From contig NC_009831.1 of NCBI RefSeq assembly GCF_000018025.1, positions 2,790,001 to 2,854,000 on the forward strand: DNA of 64,000 nt, given 5' to 3'. This document shows positions 1-11,806 of this stretch, piece after piece. The notes beneath the pieces were generated by a model. The model searched no databases and had not been told where the DNA came from. It was given only the letters and a program-made list of their open reading frames with translations. The position numbers and the translations under genes were made by a program. Source of the DNA: Shewanella sediminis HAW-EB3 (GTDB lineage: Bacteria > Pseudomonadota > Gammaproteobacteria > Enterobacterales > Shewanellaceae). Position 1 is the stretch's first letter. Every line of letters begins with the position of its first letter.

Positions 1-1538
1 CCGAAGTTTTCGAGAACTTCTTGAAGCTCTTCAGTGATAACTTCCATCAGACGTTCCGGGCTGCGAAGAATATAAAGAAGCGCTGCAATGATCTCCAGTA
101 ACTCTTCGTACTCTTTTAAGATCTTCTCATGTTCAAGACCGGTCAACTTATGTAGACGCAGATCAAGGATCGCTTGTGCTTGTTGCTCTGTTAAGTAGTA
201 ACGACCGTCACGGATACCGTACTCAGGCTCTAACCACTCAGGGCGAGCTGCATCATCACCTGCTTTTTCAAGCATGCCTTGCACATGACCTAACTCCCAA
301 CCTTCAGCAATAAGCTTCACTTTTGCTTCGGCTGGTGTTGGAGAAGCCTTGATCAATGCGATGATTGGATCGATGTTAGCTAATGCAATCGCAAGAGACT
401 CAAGGATGTGAGCTCTATCGCGGGCTTTACGCAATTCAAATACGGTTCGACGTGTAACAACTTCACGACGGTGTAAGATGAAGCATTCAAGCATCTCTTT
501 GAGATTAAATAGTTTTGGCTGACCATTGGTCAGAGCAACCATGTTAATACCGAACGAGCACTGCATTTGGGTTTGTGCATAAAGGTTGTTTAGAACGACT
601 TCACCCACTTCACCACGTTTGATCTCGACAACGATACGCATACCGTCTTTATCTGACTCGTCACGCAGCCCACTGATGCCTTCGATCTTCTTATCTTTAA
701 CCAGCTCGGCTATCTTCTCGATCAAGCGCGCCTTGTTAACCTGATAAGGGATCTCGTGGACAATAATACGCTCGCGACCATTGTCTTCAGTTTCGACATC
801 GGCTTTCGCACGCATGACAGCTCGGCCACGACCCGTGTGATAGGCATCGATGATACCTTTACGGCCATTGATGATTGCGGCTGTCGGAAAATCCGGGCCC
901 GGAATGTATTCCATCAATTCGTTAATGGTCAGATCGGGGTTTTCGATTAAGGCAAGACAGCCACTAACCACTTCATTGATGTTGTGTGGCGGAATGTTAG
1001 TTGCCATACCTACCGCAATACCCGATGAACCGTTAACCAGAAGCGTCGGAATACGTGTCGGCAAGACTGAAGGAATAAACTCAGTACCATCATAGTTAGG
1101 AACAAAATCGACCGTCTCTTTCTCAAGATCGGCCAATAACTGATGAGCTACCTTATCCATACGAATTTCGGTATAACGCATCGCTGCCGCGGCATCGCCA
1201 TCGACAGAACCGAAGTTACCTTGACCATCGACCAAGGTGTAACGCATCGAGAAAGGCTGAGCCAGACGTACTATGGTGTCATAAACGGCGGTGTCACCAT
1301 GAGGGTGATATTTACCGATTACGTCACCGACAACACGTGCCGACTTTTTATAGGGTTTGTTCCAATCATTTTTAAGCTCACTCATCGCGAAAAGAACGCG
1401 GCGATGAACAGGCTTAAGGCCATCACGGACATCTGGTAATGCCCGGCCTACGATTACGCTCATGGCATAATCAAGATATGAATTCTTTAATTCGTCTTCA
1501 ATATTAATTGGTGTTATAGATGAAGCCAGATCAGTCAT
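1..1538 (-). CDS. gyrA: DNA gyrase subunit A (5' part of gene, truncated by window edge)
   Basis: GyrA is the breakage-reunion subunit of the type II topoisomerase that introduces negative supercoils. The first 512 codons are present; the 3' part lies beyond position 1. The start is the ATG at 1536-1538, and the protein opens [18 protein letters not shown], collinear with E. coli GyrA without gaps. The catalytic tyrosine context MRYTEIR (Tyr122) is present. In the quinolone-resistance-determining region the motif reads [10 protein letters not shown], so residue 83 is Thr (codon 1290-1292) and residue 87 is Asp. The gene is divergent from ubiG across a 285 bp spacer, the same neighbour relation as in E. 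coli and other Shewanella. Identification is secure. Confidence 0.97.
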   Translation of the reverse strand, partial: MTDLASSITPINIEDELKNSYLDYAMSVIVGRALPDVRDGLKPVHRRVLFAMSELKNDWNKPYKKSARVVGDVIGKYHPHGDTAVYDTIVRLAQPFSMRYTLVDGQGNFGSVDGDAAAAMRYTEIRMDKVAHQLLADLEKETVDFVPNYDGTEFIPSVLPTRIPTLLVNGSSGIAVGMATNIPPHNINEVVSGCLALIENPDLTINELMEYIPGPDFPTAAIINGRKGIIDAYHTGRGRAVMRAKADVETEDNGRERIIVHEIPYQVNKARLIEKIAELVKDKKIEGISGLRDESDKDGMRIVVEIKRGEVGEVVLNNLYAQTQMQCSFGINMVALTNGQPKLFNLKEMLECFILHRREVVTRRTVFELRKARDRAHILESLAIALANIDPIIALIKASPTPAEAKVKLIAEGWELGHVQGMLEKAGDDAARPEWLEPEYGIRDGRYYLTEQQAQAILDLRLHKLTGLEHEKILKEYEELLEIIAALLYILRSPERLMEVITEELQEVLENF

Positions 1539-1823
1539 AAACTGCTCGATCCCTTGAAATTTAGCCGACAAATCAGTACCCGAAATGGGCAGGTGAAATT
1601 GTTGGGCCTGAAAACGTGATTTGGCATTCTAACACAGTTATTTATTGTCGGTAGACCCTATTCAACTTTAGATATAAATTATAATTAATTGACTCATATC
1701 AAACTATGTTCGCTAAATAATCAATTGGTTAAATTATCGCTTAAATCTCTTTTGAATCTCCTTTGTTTATTAGAACCTATGGGTATAATGACATTAATAA
1801 GTAATCGCTATTGAGGTGATGTA

Positions 1824-2549
1824 GTGCAGCAAGAAGTGAAGCAAGAGATCAATGTCGACCCACAAGAGATCGCCAAATTTGAGAAAATGGCCGAAACCTG
1901 GTGGGATCCTGAAGGCGAATTTAAGCCATTACATAAATTAAATCCGCTTCGCCTTAACTATATCGACCAAACCAGCGGTGGCGTTTTTGGTAAACGTATA
2001 CTCGATGTTGGCTGTGGTGGCGGTATTCTATCCGAGAGCATGGCGCGAATTGGTGCTATCGTCGATGGTCTGGATATGGGTACTGAACCTTTAGACGTTG
2101 CACGTCTGCATGCATTAGAGATGGATGTTGAAGTTAACTATATTCAAGACACCGCCGAATCTCATCGTGAAACACATAGAGAAACCTACGATATCGTGAC
2201 CTGTATGGAGATGCTAGAGCACGTCCCCAGCCCTCGCTCTGTAGTGCAAGCTTGTGCCGACATGGTAAAACCTGGCGGTTATGTTTTTTTCTCCACGATT
2301 AATCGTAATATCAGGGCATACGTCGAAACGATTTTAGGTGCCGAGTACCTGTTGAAGATGCTGCCTGTCGGTACACACGACCATAATAAGTTTATTAAGC
2401 CATCTGAATTAATCTCCTTGGCCGAACATGCCGAACTGTTTTGTGAAGATGCTACCGGTATCAGTTATAACCCGATCACCGAAACATTTACCTACACCAA
2501 AAATGTCGATGTTAACTATATGATAGCGACCAGAAAGAGTATTGATTAA
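1824..2549 (+). CDS. ubiG: Ubiquinone biosynthesis O-methyltransferase UbiG
   Basis: UbiG is an SAM-dependent enzyme that performs both O-methylations in ubiquinone synthesis. The protein has 241 residues, the usual length. SAM-binding motif I reads [13 protein letters not shown] near residue 60, and the N-terminal block with [16 protein letters not shown] is the UbiG signature. The start is GTG at 1824, with a GAGG Shine-Dalgarno sequence at 1813-1816; no in-frame ATG lies nearby. The next gene begins immediately after the stop codon, so the two are translationally coupled. Confidence 0.95.
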   Translation: MQQEVKQEINVDPQEIAKFEKMAETWWDPEGEFKPLHKLNPLRLNYIDQTSGGVFGKRILDVGCGGGILSESMARIGAIVDGLDMGTEPLDVARLHALEMDVEVNYIQDTAESHRETHRETYDIVTCMEMLEHVPSPRSVVQACADMVKPGGYVFFSTINRNIRAYVETILGAEYLLKMLPVGTHDHNKFIKPSELISLAEHAELFCEDATGISYNPITETFTYTKNVDVNYMIATRKSID

Positions 2550-3254
2550 ATGACTGTGGTGACTCAAACCCTGATTGCAACCGATATAAAAGGGGTACTT
2601 TTTGATCTCGATGGGACACTCGTCGATACCGCCCCCGATCTTATTGCCGCACTTAACATGAGTCTTGAATCGTTCGACCACCCGCAAGTGTCGCTGCAAA
2701 CCATGCGTCACGTGGCATCTAATGGCAGTTTGGCATTAGCTCAAGCTGCCCTGCCCGGTGCAACCGACACTCAACACCGAGCCGTTCAACAGGGCTTACT
2801 GGATAGCTACGCACGAGTTAACGGAAACCATTGCCAACTGTTCGATGGCGTTGGAGGCCTTCTCGATTATCTCGACACGAATGGGATCCCTTATGGCATC
2901 GTTACCAATAAGGCGGCGAAATACACGCGTCCATTAATCCAAGCCCTATCACTCACGCAAAGAATGAAAACGGTAATAAGCGGTGACAGTACGCAGTTTT
3001 CAAAGCCCCATACCGCGCCTATGTTACTCGCCGCGCAGCAACTTAATTGTCAGGTCCATGAGATCTTATACTTAGGTGATGCGGAGCGTGACTTAGTCGC
3101 AGCTGCAGATAGTGCAATGTTGGGCGGCATCGCGCAATGGGGTTATATTGACGACGTGACTCACACTCACTCCTGGCCGGGACAATTTTCTTTTGAATCC
3201 CCCACCGCAATCATCGACTTTTTTATTGAGTCAATTTCAAACAGACCAATTTAA
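2550..3254 (+). CDS. gph: HAD-superfamily phosphatase (phosphoglycolate phosphatase Gph or MurNAc-6-P phosphatase MupP type)
   Basis: This is a 234-residue haloacid-dehalogenase-fold phosphatase. Motif I is LFDLDGTLVDTAPDL (nucleophile and acid Asp near residues 19 and 21), motif II is VTNKAA, and the last acidic motif is YLGDAERD. The ATG directly abuts the ubiG stop codon. In E. coli, Gph removes phosphoglycolate made during DNA repair. In Pseudomonas, a close HAD relative next to ubiG is MupP, which dephosphorylates N-acetylmuramate 6-phosphate in cell-wall recycling. Position beside ubiG makes MupP a real alternative, and the sequence alone does not decide. A rho-independent terminator follows at 3291-3325. 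Confidence 0.75.
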   Translation: MTVVTQTLIATDIKGVLFDLDGTLVDTAPDLIAALNMSLESFDHPQVSLQTMRHVASNGSLALAQAALPGATDTQHRAVQQGLLDSYARVNGNHCQLFDGVGGLLDYLDTNGIPYGIVTNKAAKYTRPLIQALSLTQRMKTVISGDSTQFSKPHTAPMLLAAQQLNCQVHEILYLGDAERDLVAAADSAMLGGIAQWGYIDDVTHTHSWPGQFSFESPTAIIDFFIESISNRPI

Positions 3255-3290
3255 GCACCGCCTAATTAAGCGCGTACTATTCACTCAAAG

Positions 3291-3325
3291 ATCCAAAAGA
3301 TCGCCAGTCGGTCCTTTGGATTTTT
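3291..3325 (+). terminator. Rho-independent terminator after ubiG-gph
   Basis: Outer arms ATCCAAA (3291-3297) and TTTGGAT (3315-3321) pair. An inner four-base pairing with one wobble extends the stem, and TTTTT follows. Confidence 0.7.
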
Positions 3326-3426
3326 GATCTGGATCAGTTCGCTTATTTTTTATTCTCCAGCCTGCAAGCCTAATAAAAACAGTCATCAAAGGTTAGCCAT
3401 TACTAACAGGCAAGTTTACCCTCAGG

Positions 3427-3435
3427 TTATCCACA
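3427..3435 (+). promoter_or_regulatory. DnaA box upstream of nrdA
   Basis: TTATCCACA is an exact match to the consensus DnaA box, about 235 bp before the nrdA start. The E. coli nrdAB promoter is known to be bound by DnaA near its promoter. A single 9-mer can occur by chance, so a regulatory role here is inferred from context. Confidence 0.45.
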
Positions 3436-3504
3436 AGATGCCCCCAAAATTCATACTTGCAAAATGTGCTCAACCTCACTATCTTGTACCTAAGAAATTA
3501 AAAA

Positions 3505-3520
3505 ACACCATATATAGTGT
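3505..3520 (+). promoter_or_regulatory. NrdR box in the nrdA upstream region
   Basis: ACACCATATATAGTGT matches the 16-bp NrdR consensus (acaCwAtATaTwGtgt) except for one w position. NrdR represses ribonucleotide reductase genes when dATP/ATP is bound, and its boxes usually come in pairs. A clear second box at the expected spacing was not found; a weak half-match lies near 3476-3491. Confidence 0.75.
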
Positions 3521-3537
3521 GTTAGTGACAATCAGAG

Positions 3538-3557
3538 ACACAAGTGCTCGCTTGTGT
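3538..3557. promoter_or_regulatory. Inverted repeat between the NrdR box and nrdA
   Basis: ACACAAG (3538-3544) and CTTGTGT (3551-3557) form a perfect 7-bp inverted repeat around TGCTCG. Its centre is 35 bp from the NrdR box centre. It does not fit the NrdR consensus core, so it may be another operator or a 5'-UTR hairpin. Function unknown. Confidence 0.4.
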
Positions 3558-3668
3558 GAAGTCAAGGAAACTACCGATTTTCGGTGTTCAATTTGATTGT
3601 TTACAAGGAATCGTAGGGTGGTCAGCACTGAGCACCTTCATAAATTTTAAAACCAAGGCCTATCTTTA

Positions 3669-5957
3669 ATGAATAGCAATCTGAAAGTCACAAAACGCAG
3701 TGGCGAACGTGAAACCATCGACCTAGATAAAATCCACCGTGTCATCACATGGGCTGCCAAAGACCTCAATAATGTATCGGTATCTGAAGTTGAACTTCGC
3801 TCTCACCTGCAATTTTTTGACGGCATTCCAACAGAAGCTATTCATGAAACAATCATTAAAGCCGCTGCCGACCTGATCTCCCCGGAGTCTCCCGATTACC
3901 AATTTCTTTCGGCTCGTTTAGCGATATTCCACCTTCGTAAGAAGGCGTTCGGTCAATTCGAACCGCCTAAACTCTACGAACATGTGGTTAAACTGGTTGA
4001 GATGGGCAAATATGACGCTCATATTCTGCATGATTATAGTCGTGAAGAGCTCGATACCCTGGATGGTTATATCGACCACTGGCGTGACATGAACTTTTCC
4101 TATGCCGCCGTAAAGCAACTGGAAGGTAAATACCTGGTCCAAAACCGTGTCACTCACGAAATCTATGAGAGCGCACAGTTTCTCTATATCTTGGTTGCCG
4201 CCTGTCTGTTTGCCAAATATCCAAAAGAGACACGTTTAACCTACATCAAAAACTTCTATGATGCGGTTTCTACCTTCAAGATCTCTCTACCGACTCCGAT
4301 AATGGCCGGTGTGCGTACACCTACACGTCAATTCAGCTCATGTGTTCTGATCGAGTGCGGTGATAGCCTCGACTCTATTAATGCGACAGCGTCCTCGATA
4401 GTTAAGTATGTAAGTCAGAGAGCCGGTATCGGTGTCAATGCGGGTCGTATCCGCGCATTAGGCAGCCCTATTCGCGGCGGTGAAGCATTCCATACCGGTT
4501 GTTTGCCTTTCTTCAAGTATTTCCAAACGGCGGTTAAGTCTTGTTCACAAGGTGGCGTGCGTGGTGGTGCAGCCACACTATTCTATCCTCTGTGGCACCT
4601 GGAAGTTGAATCTCTATTGGTTCTTAAAAATAACCGCGGCGTCGAAGATAACCGCGTTCGCCAGCTAGATTACGGCGTACAGTTAAACAAGGTGATGTAT
4701 CAAAGACTGATCAAGGGCGGCATGATCACCCTATTTAGTCCATCTGACGTCCCAGGCCTCTATGATGCCTTCTTCGAAGATCAGGATGAATTTGAGCGCC
4801 TTTACCATCAATATGAGCAGGACGATTCTGTTCGTAAAACACAAGTTAAGGCCGCTGAGCTATTTTCACTGCTTATGCAGGAGCGTGCATCGACGGGTCG
4901 TATCTATATTCAAAACGTGGATCACTGTAATACCCACAGTCCCTTTGACAGCAAAGTTGCGCCAATCAGACAGTCTAACCTCTGTCTCGAGATCGCACTG
5001 CCAACAAAACCACTGAATAATATCGATGATCCAGAAGGCGAGATTGCGCTTTGTACCCTGTCGGCACTGAACTTAGGCGCCATAAAGGATCTATCTGAAC
5101 TCGAACCCCTTGCAGATCTTGCTGTTCGTGCACTCGATAACCTACTCGATTATCAGGACTATCCAATCACTGCAGCTCAGAAGTCTTCGATGAACCGCAG
5201 AACATTGGGTATCGGTGTGATCAACTTTGCTAACTACTTAGCGAAGGAAGGTGTGCGTTATTCCGATGGTTCGGCGAACAACATCACTCACAAGACCTTC
5301 GAAGCGATTCAATATTACCTATTGAAAGCATCGATGAATCTGGCAAAAGAGCAAGGTGCTTGCCCCTCTTTCCATGAGACAAGCTATTCGAAAGGTATTT
5401 TGCCTATCGATACTTATAAGCGCCATCTGGATCAGATCTGTGATGAGCCGCTGCATATGGATTGGGAAACATTGCGCCAGGATATCGTCCAACACGGGTT
5501 ACGTAACTCTACCCTGTCTGCATTAATGCCATCTGAAACCTCTTCTCAGATCTCAAATGCCACCAATGGCATCGAGCCACCTCGTGGGTTAATCAGTGTA
5601 AAATCCAGTAAGGATGGGCAACTTAAACAGGTGGTTCCAGACTTTGATAAGTATCAATACAGCTATGAATTGCTTTGGCAGATGCCGAACAACGAAGGTT
5701 ACCTGCAGTTAGTAGGACTGATGCAAAAGTTTGTCGATCAGGCCATTTCGGCTAACACCAACTATGACCCTAGCCGCTTCGAGGGTCAGAAAGTACCGAT
5801 GCAGGTGCTGCTAAAAGATCTGCTCAACGCCTATAAACTTGGTGTTAAGACACTCTACTATCATAACACTCGCGACGGAGCGACCGATTCTCACAGTGAC
5901 ATTGTCAGTGTTGAGAAAGAGGACGAGGGTTGCGAAGGCGGAGCTTGTAAGATCTAA
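3669..5957 (+). CDS. nrdA: Ribonucleoside-diphosphate reductase class Ia, alpha subunit
   Basis: NrdA is the catalytic subunit that reduces NDPs to dNDPs under aerobic conditions. The protein has 762 residues, against 761 in E. coli. An ATP-cone allosteric domain occupies about residues 5-95. Active-site cysteines fall at the E. coli positions: Cys225 (SSCVLIECG), Cys439 (SNLCLEI) and Cys462 (ALCTLSALNLG). The redox-active tail pair is Cys755 and Cys760 in GCEGGACKI at the C-terminus. nrdB follows 146 bp downstream and the ferredoxin gene overlaps nrdB, so this is the usual nrdA-nrdB-yfaE arrangement. The upstream region carries an NrdR box and a DnaA box. Confidence 0.98.
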   Translation: MNSNLKVTKRSGERETIDLDKIHRVITWAAKDLNNVSVSEVELRSHLQFFDGIPTEAIHETIIKAAADLISPESPDYQFLSARLAIFHLRKKAFGQFEPPKLYEHVVKLVEMGKYDAHILHDYSREELDTLDGYIDHWRDMNFSYAAVKQLEGKYLVQNRVTHEIYESAQFLYILVAACLFAKYPKETRLTYIKNFYDAVSTFKISLPTPIMAGVRTPTRQFSSCVLIECGDSLDSINATASSIVKYVSQRAGIGVNAGRIRALGSPIRGGEAFHTGCLPFFKYFQTAVKSCSQGGVRGGAATLFYPLWHLEVESLLVLKNNRGVEDNRVRQLDYGVQLNKVMYQRLIKGGMITLFSPSDVPGLYDAFFEDQDEFERLYHQYEQDDSVRKTQVKAAELFSLLMQERASTGRIYIQNVDHCNTHSPFDSKVAPIRQSNLCLEIALPTKPLNNIDDPEGEIALCTLSALNLGAIKDLSELEPLADLAVRALDNLLDYQDYPITAAQKSSMNRRTLGIGVINFANYLAKEGVRYSDGSANNITHKTFEAIQYYLLKASMNLAKEQGACPSFHETSYSKGILPIDTYKRHLDQICDEPLHMDWETLRQDIVQHGLRNSTLSALMPSETSSQISNATNGIEPPRGLISVKSSKDGQLKQVVPDFDKYQYSYELLWQMPNNEGYLQLVGLMQKFVDQAISANTNYDPSRFEGQKVPMQVLLKDLLNAYKLGVKTLYYHNTRDGATDSHSDIVSVEKEDEGCEGGACKI

Positions 5958-6103
5958 GCTCACCGTCGCCAGGAAAAATGAAGTGAACCTATTGTCCGGT
6001 TCACTTCGCATAATGATACACTCACTTTTCAGTGGTGTAATGTTTTTGGCAACCGCTTAACTGTGTTTAATACAACAAATTAGTAATCTCTTAAGGGACG
6101 TTC

Positions 6104-7234
6104 ATGACCTATACGACGTTTAACCAAGTAAAAAACGATCAACTACTCGAACCTATGTTTTTGGGTAACTCTGTTAATGTCTCTCGTTATGACCAACAAA
6201 AGCATGTCTCTTTTGAAAAGCTGATTGAAAAGCAGCTCTCTTTCTTCTGGCGCCCTGAAGAGATCGATATCTCAAAAGATCGCGCAGACTGGCAACGTTT
6301 AACTGAGTCTGAAAAACATATTTTCATCTCAAATCTAAAGTACCAGACTCTACTGGACAGCATGGCTGCTCGCTCCGTCAATGCAGTGTTATTGCCACTT
6401 GTCTCTCTACCTGAAGTTGAGACCTGGGTAGAGACTTGGGCATTTAGTGAAACAATTCATTCCCGCTCATATACCCACATCTTACGAAACCTGTTCACTG
6501 AGCCAGGTGAGGTGTTTGACGATATCGTCGTCAATCCTGCGATTTTAAAGCGTGCGACCAGCATTGCTAAATATTTTGATGACGTGATCTTAACGACACA
6601 GCTCCTTCAATCACAAGGTGAAGGCAGCTACGAAGTTAACGGTGAGACCATAGAGGTTTCAGCTCGCAAGCTCAAAGAGCGACTCTATCTTGCTGTATGC
6701 TCAGTTAACGCATTAGAAGCGATTCGCTTTTATGTCAGCTTTGCCTGCTCATTTGCCTTTGCAGAGCGTGAACTGCTCGAGGGCAACGCCAAGATCATTA
6801 AATTAATTGCCCGAGATGAGGCTCTGCACCTTTCCGGTACACAGCATATTCTTAAACTTTGGGCCAACGGCAATGACGATCCTGAGATGGTCGAAGTTTG
6901 TCAGGAACTACGTGAAGCGGGTCGCCAAGTCTTCCTTGATGTTGTTGAGCAAGAGAAGGAGTGGGCTGACTACCTATTCAAAGATGGCTCTATGATCGGT
7001 CTAAATGCTGAGATCTTGAAGCAGTATATCGAGTACATCAGTAATAACCGTATGGAAGCAATCGGCTACGAAGCACCATTTGCTATTAAGAATAATCCAC
7101 TGCCTTGGATCAACACCTATCTTGTTAGTGACAATGTTCAGGTCGCTCCACAGGAGAGTGAGATCACCTCATACTTAGTCGGACAAGTTGATGCAACCGT
7201 CTCAGATGATGACTTCGATGACTTTGAACTATAA
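6104..7234 (+). CDS. nrdB: Ribonucleoside-diphosphate reductase class Ia, beta subunit
   Basis: NrdB carries the diferric-tyrosyl radical cofactor that starts catalysis in NrdA. The protein has 376 residues, the E. coli length. The radical tyrosine is Tyr123 counting Met (Tyr122 in mature E. coli numbering), in [12 protein letters not shown]; iron ligands lie in the same helix bundle (WAFSE and later RDEALH). The C-terminus is acidic (DDDFDDFEL), as needed for docking to NrdA. The start at 6104 follows AAGGGACGTTC, a good ribosome-binding site. The 3' end overlaps the start region of the ferredoxin gene. Confidence 0.98.
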   Translation: MTYTTFNQVKNDQLLEPMFLGNSVNVSRYDQQKHVSFEKLIEKQLSFFWRPEEIDISKDRADWQRLTESEKHIFISNLKYQTLLDSMAARSVNAVLLPLVSLPEVETWVETWAFSETIHSRSYTHILRNLFTEPGEVFDDIVVNPAILKRATSIAKYFDDVILTTQLLQSQGEGSYEVNGETIEVSARKLKERLYLAVCSVNALEAIRFYVSFACSFAFAERELLEGNAKIIKLIARDEALHLSGTQHILKLWANGNDDPEMVEVCQELREAGRQVFLDVVEQEKEWADYLFKDGSMIGLNAEILKQYIEYISNNRMEAIGYEAPFAIKNNPLPWINTYLVSDNVQVAPQESEITSYLVGQVDATVSDDDFDDFEL

Positions 7235-7568
7235 AAAGATCCTCCATAAGGCGCCTATCGTCAGCCTAAATGGTCAACCAGTGTTGCTGTTTAATCAGCA
7301 ACACATCAGCCTGTTAGATGCACTGGAACAGAAGAGTGTTAAGCTGTTTTCAGAGTGTCGAAATGGCTATTGTGGTGCCTGTAAAACCAAGATAAACAGC
7401 GGTAGTGTGACTTATCATACCGAGCCGTTAGTTTCTCTTGAGGGCGATGAGTGCCTGCCCTGCTGCTGTATGCCCGACGGTGATCTCGACTTGGATCTAC
7501 CAGCCGATGGGGCACAGGTCGTCAGAGCAACACCTAAACAGAAGATCCCGGAAGCCGCAAATATATAA
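7218..7568 (+). CDS. yfaE: 2Fe-2S ferredoxin of the YfaE type (NrdB maintenance)
   Basis: This is a small plant-type [2Fe-2S] ferredoxin. YfaE in E. coli supplies electrons to rebuild the NrdB diferric-tyrosyl cofactor. Cluster ligands are seen as C-x4-C-x2-C in [10 protein letters not shown], with the fourth in the CLPCCC segment. The gene overlaps the end of nrdB. The start is uncertain: in-frame candidates are ATG at 7191, 7206, 7209 and 7218, none with a strong Shine-Dalgarno sequence. The ATG at 7218 is chosen because upstream codons add only a low-complexity Met/Ser stretch. From 7218 it has 116 residues, longer at the C-terminus than E. coli YfaE. Confidence 0.88.
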   Translation: MTLNYKKILHKAPIVSLNGQPVLLFNQQHISLLDALEQKSVKLFSECRNGYCGACKTKINSGSVTYHTEPLVSLEGDECLPCCCMPDGDLDLDLPADGAQVVRATPKQKIPEAANI

Positions 7569-7886
7569 TCTGCTTCATCTTTATCCCCCTGCCAGCCATG
7601 GCTTTTTTATCTACCCGATATGGTTTGGTCAGGGGTAACACACCTCGAAATATCGTGCTCCTCACGGCATTTAACGAAATAAAACAACGACATATCACAA
7701 TTTATCGATCCTGCTCTCGCCCATGTTCCATGTTGCACTTTTATACAGCCTTGGCATATTTTTTGATGTTTCAGAACATCTCAAATTTCGGCCTGTGATT
7801 CCTTAGCATTCAGCATCGCTAACCATATGGCCGTGATCTCGCACTGATACCGACTGGTATTAAGCACTACATAAGGGCTGAACATC
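7569..7886. other. Intergenic region between ferredoxin and chemotaxis receptor
   Basis: This 318 bp stretch has no convincing gene: the short open frames lack ribosome-binding sites and recognisable motifs. It contains one ATACC-GACT-GGTAT palindrome (7847-7860) and AAGGG (7872-7876), the likely ribosome-binding site of the receptor. No clear terminator was found for the nrd operon. Confidence 0.5.
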
Positions 7887-9530
7887 TTGAATACTGAAAA
7901 GAAAAATTACGGTTCCATCAAACATCTACTGATCGCTACTTTCTCTGCACTGGTCATCATATTCTGCATTGGTTTGACCCTGATCGGCTACAACATAGAA
8001 AATGTTCGCACACAGATAGATTCACTGGAGCGGGAATATATCTCCAGCAATCTAGCGGCTCAGTTACTCCAATCAAGCTCGGGGCTAAGAAGAGAGCAGA
8101 TCGGATACAGTCTAAGACGCGTATTAGGCACTAAGATGAGTTCAGACTCGGTTAAATATATCGAGCGTGAAGCCGTCACACTCAATCAGACCTTCACCAA
8201 GTTAAAGAAACTGGCCAATGTCCGGACACAGGAACAACTTGCACAATTAGAACAACCCATTGCGGAATTTAAGCTACTTCATGAGCAATTCTTAACCATG
8301 GATAGTAACGCGAAACCAAGAGAGACGGCGAAGATGTTAACCTCAACCGCCTCCTGGAAGATCTATGACAGGATAGAAACCGAGATACGGGCACTCACTC
8401 AACAACAGGCTGAGATAGTCAATGGCGCCAAACAGTCAAGTAGCCATGCCATAAATAATTTAAAGAGCAGTCTTATCGCTATCGCTGTAATTTTCATCAT
8501 GACGATTGTCTTTGCGGGCATCATTCTCGTACGCCGCATCCTTGCTCCACTGCAAGCAACCACAGAAGTGCTAACTGAGATCTCAGCTGGAAACTTGGCC
8601 GTTGACATTGAACGGGCAAGATTTAACAGCGCCGAATACAGCGCGTTAGCCGATGTGCTTACCTCCACCCGAATGAAGCTTCAACAGATGATCACCCAAA
8701 TTGGCACCTCATCTGTGCAATTGGGAAGTGCCGTGGAAGATCTTGGCTGCGTTGCAAGTGATTCCGCCACAGGTATGGAGCAGCAACGCAATGAAGTCAC
8801 TCAGGTTGCCACAGCAATGAACGAGTTACAGTCATCGATCGTCGAGATCTCACGTAACACAAGCCAAACGGCAGAATTTGCTAACAATGCGGTTCAAGCA
8901 ACCACACAGGGACAGAGCGTAGTCTCCTCTACACTTCTGGCCATCGATGAGTCAGCAATGGAGATCGACAAGGTCAACACCGTCATCGAGCAATTACAGA
9001 AAGACACTGATGCGATAGCCGTTATTTTGGATGTGATAGCCAATATTACCGAACAGACAAACCTACTCGCCCTCAATGCCGCCATTGAAGCTGCACGGGC
9101 CGGAGAGCAGGGACGCGGCTTTGCAGTAGTGGCGGATGAAGTCCGCGTACTGGCACAGCGTACACAAACATCGGCACGGGAAATTAAAGACACCATAGAA
9201 GTATTACAGGAGCGAGCAAAGCAGGCAGTTGAATCGATGAAATCGAGTCAAAGTAAGATGCAAACCAGCGTGGTAGCGGCAGATCAGGCTCACCTTGCCA
9301 TGGAAGAGATCAGCAATGCTATCGGCAGTATCAATGATATTGCCATTCAGGTGGCCAGCGCCACAGAACAACAAACCGCCGTTACCGAAGAGTTAAGTTG
9401 CAATATCACCAATATCAGCGACGCAAGTCAGCGCGTATCAGATGGATCGCATCTTGTCTCCCAATCGAGCCGGGAGCTAAGGCAACTTTCTGTCAATCTC
9501 GACGGAATGATCCAGCAGTTCAAGGTGTAA
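7887..9530 (+). CDS. Methyl-accepting chemotaxis protein
   Basis: This is a 547-residue transmembrane chemoreceptor that would signal to CheA/CheW. Transmembrane helix 1 spans about residues 13-35 and helix 2 about 194-216. A mostly helical periplasmic sensor of about 158 residues lies between them (four-helix-bundle-like by composition; ligand unknown). A HAMP linker spans about 217-270. The cytoplasmic hairpin tip is present as [24 protein letters not shown]. The start is TTG at 7887 with AAGGG ten bases upstream; the next residues NTEKKNYG suit the cytoplasmic N-terminus. No che genes are adjacent. A bidirectional terminator separates it from fadH. Confidence 0.93.
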   Translation: MNTEKKNYGSIKHLLIATFSALVIIFCIGLTLIGYNIENVRTQIDSLEREYISSNLAAQLLQSSSGLRREQIGYSLRRVLGTKMSSDSVKYIEREAVTLNQTFTKLKKLANVRTQEQLAQLEQPIAEFKLLHEQFLTMDSNAKPRETAKMLTSTASWKIYDRIETEIRALTQQQAEIVNGAKQSSSHAINNLKSSLIAIAVIFIMTIVFAGIILVRRILAPLQATTEVLTEISAGNLAVDIERARFNSAEYSALADVLTSTRMKLQQMITQIGTSSVQLGSAVEDLGCVASDSATGMEQQRNEVTQVATAMNELQSSIVEISRNTSQTAEFANNAVQATTQGQSVVSSTLLAIDESAMEIDKVNTVIEQLQKDTDAIAVILDVIANITEQTNLLALNAAIEAARAGEQGRGFAVVADEVRVLAQRTQTSAREIKDTIEVLQERAKQAVESMKSSQSKMQTSVVAADQAHLAMEEISNAIGSINDIAIQVASATEQQTAVTEELSCNITNISDASQRVSDGSHLVSQSSRELRQLSVNLDGMIQQFKV

Positions 9531-9560
9531 TACCAATCGGTATATCTTAATTAAATAAAA

Positions 9561-9604
9561 AAAGCCTGAATGTCTCCCCGTTAAGAGGAGTCATTCAGGC
9601 TTTT
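9561..9604. terminator. Bidirectional terminator between the chemoreceptor and fadH
   Basis: Perfect 12-bp arms AAAGCCTGAATG (9561-9572) and CATTCAGGCTTT (9592-9603) have A-rich and T-rich flanks on both strands, so the hairpin can serve both convergent genes. Confidence 0.85.
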
Positions 9605-9627
9605 AGCGTCAAAAAGCGGCTAACTCA

Positions 9628-11643
<2,016 letters not shown>

Positions 11644-11806
11644 TCAAACATCCTTTTTAAACAAGTGATTTAAACCAGCATACCTTTTGTATGATCTTAG
11701 CTCAACTATATCTTATCAGCTCTTACAGATTCCTTTACAATTCAGTTTTCCCTCTCGAGCTTTTTTCAGTTAGCATATGTAGATTGGAGTAATATAGGAG
11801 TGGATA

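Noticed and set aside
7598..7798. 66-residue open frame before the chemoreceptor
   Set aside because: No ribosome-binding site, no motifs, and composition like non-coding DNA.
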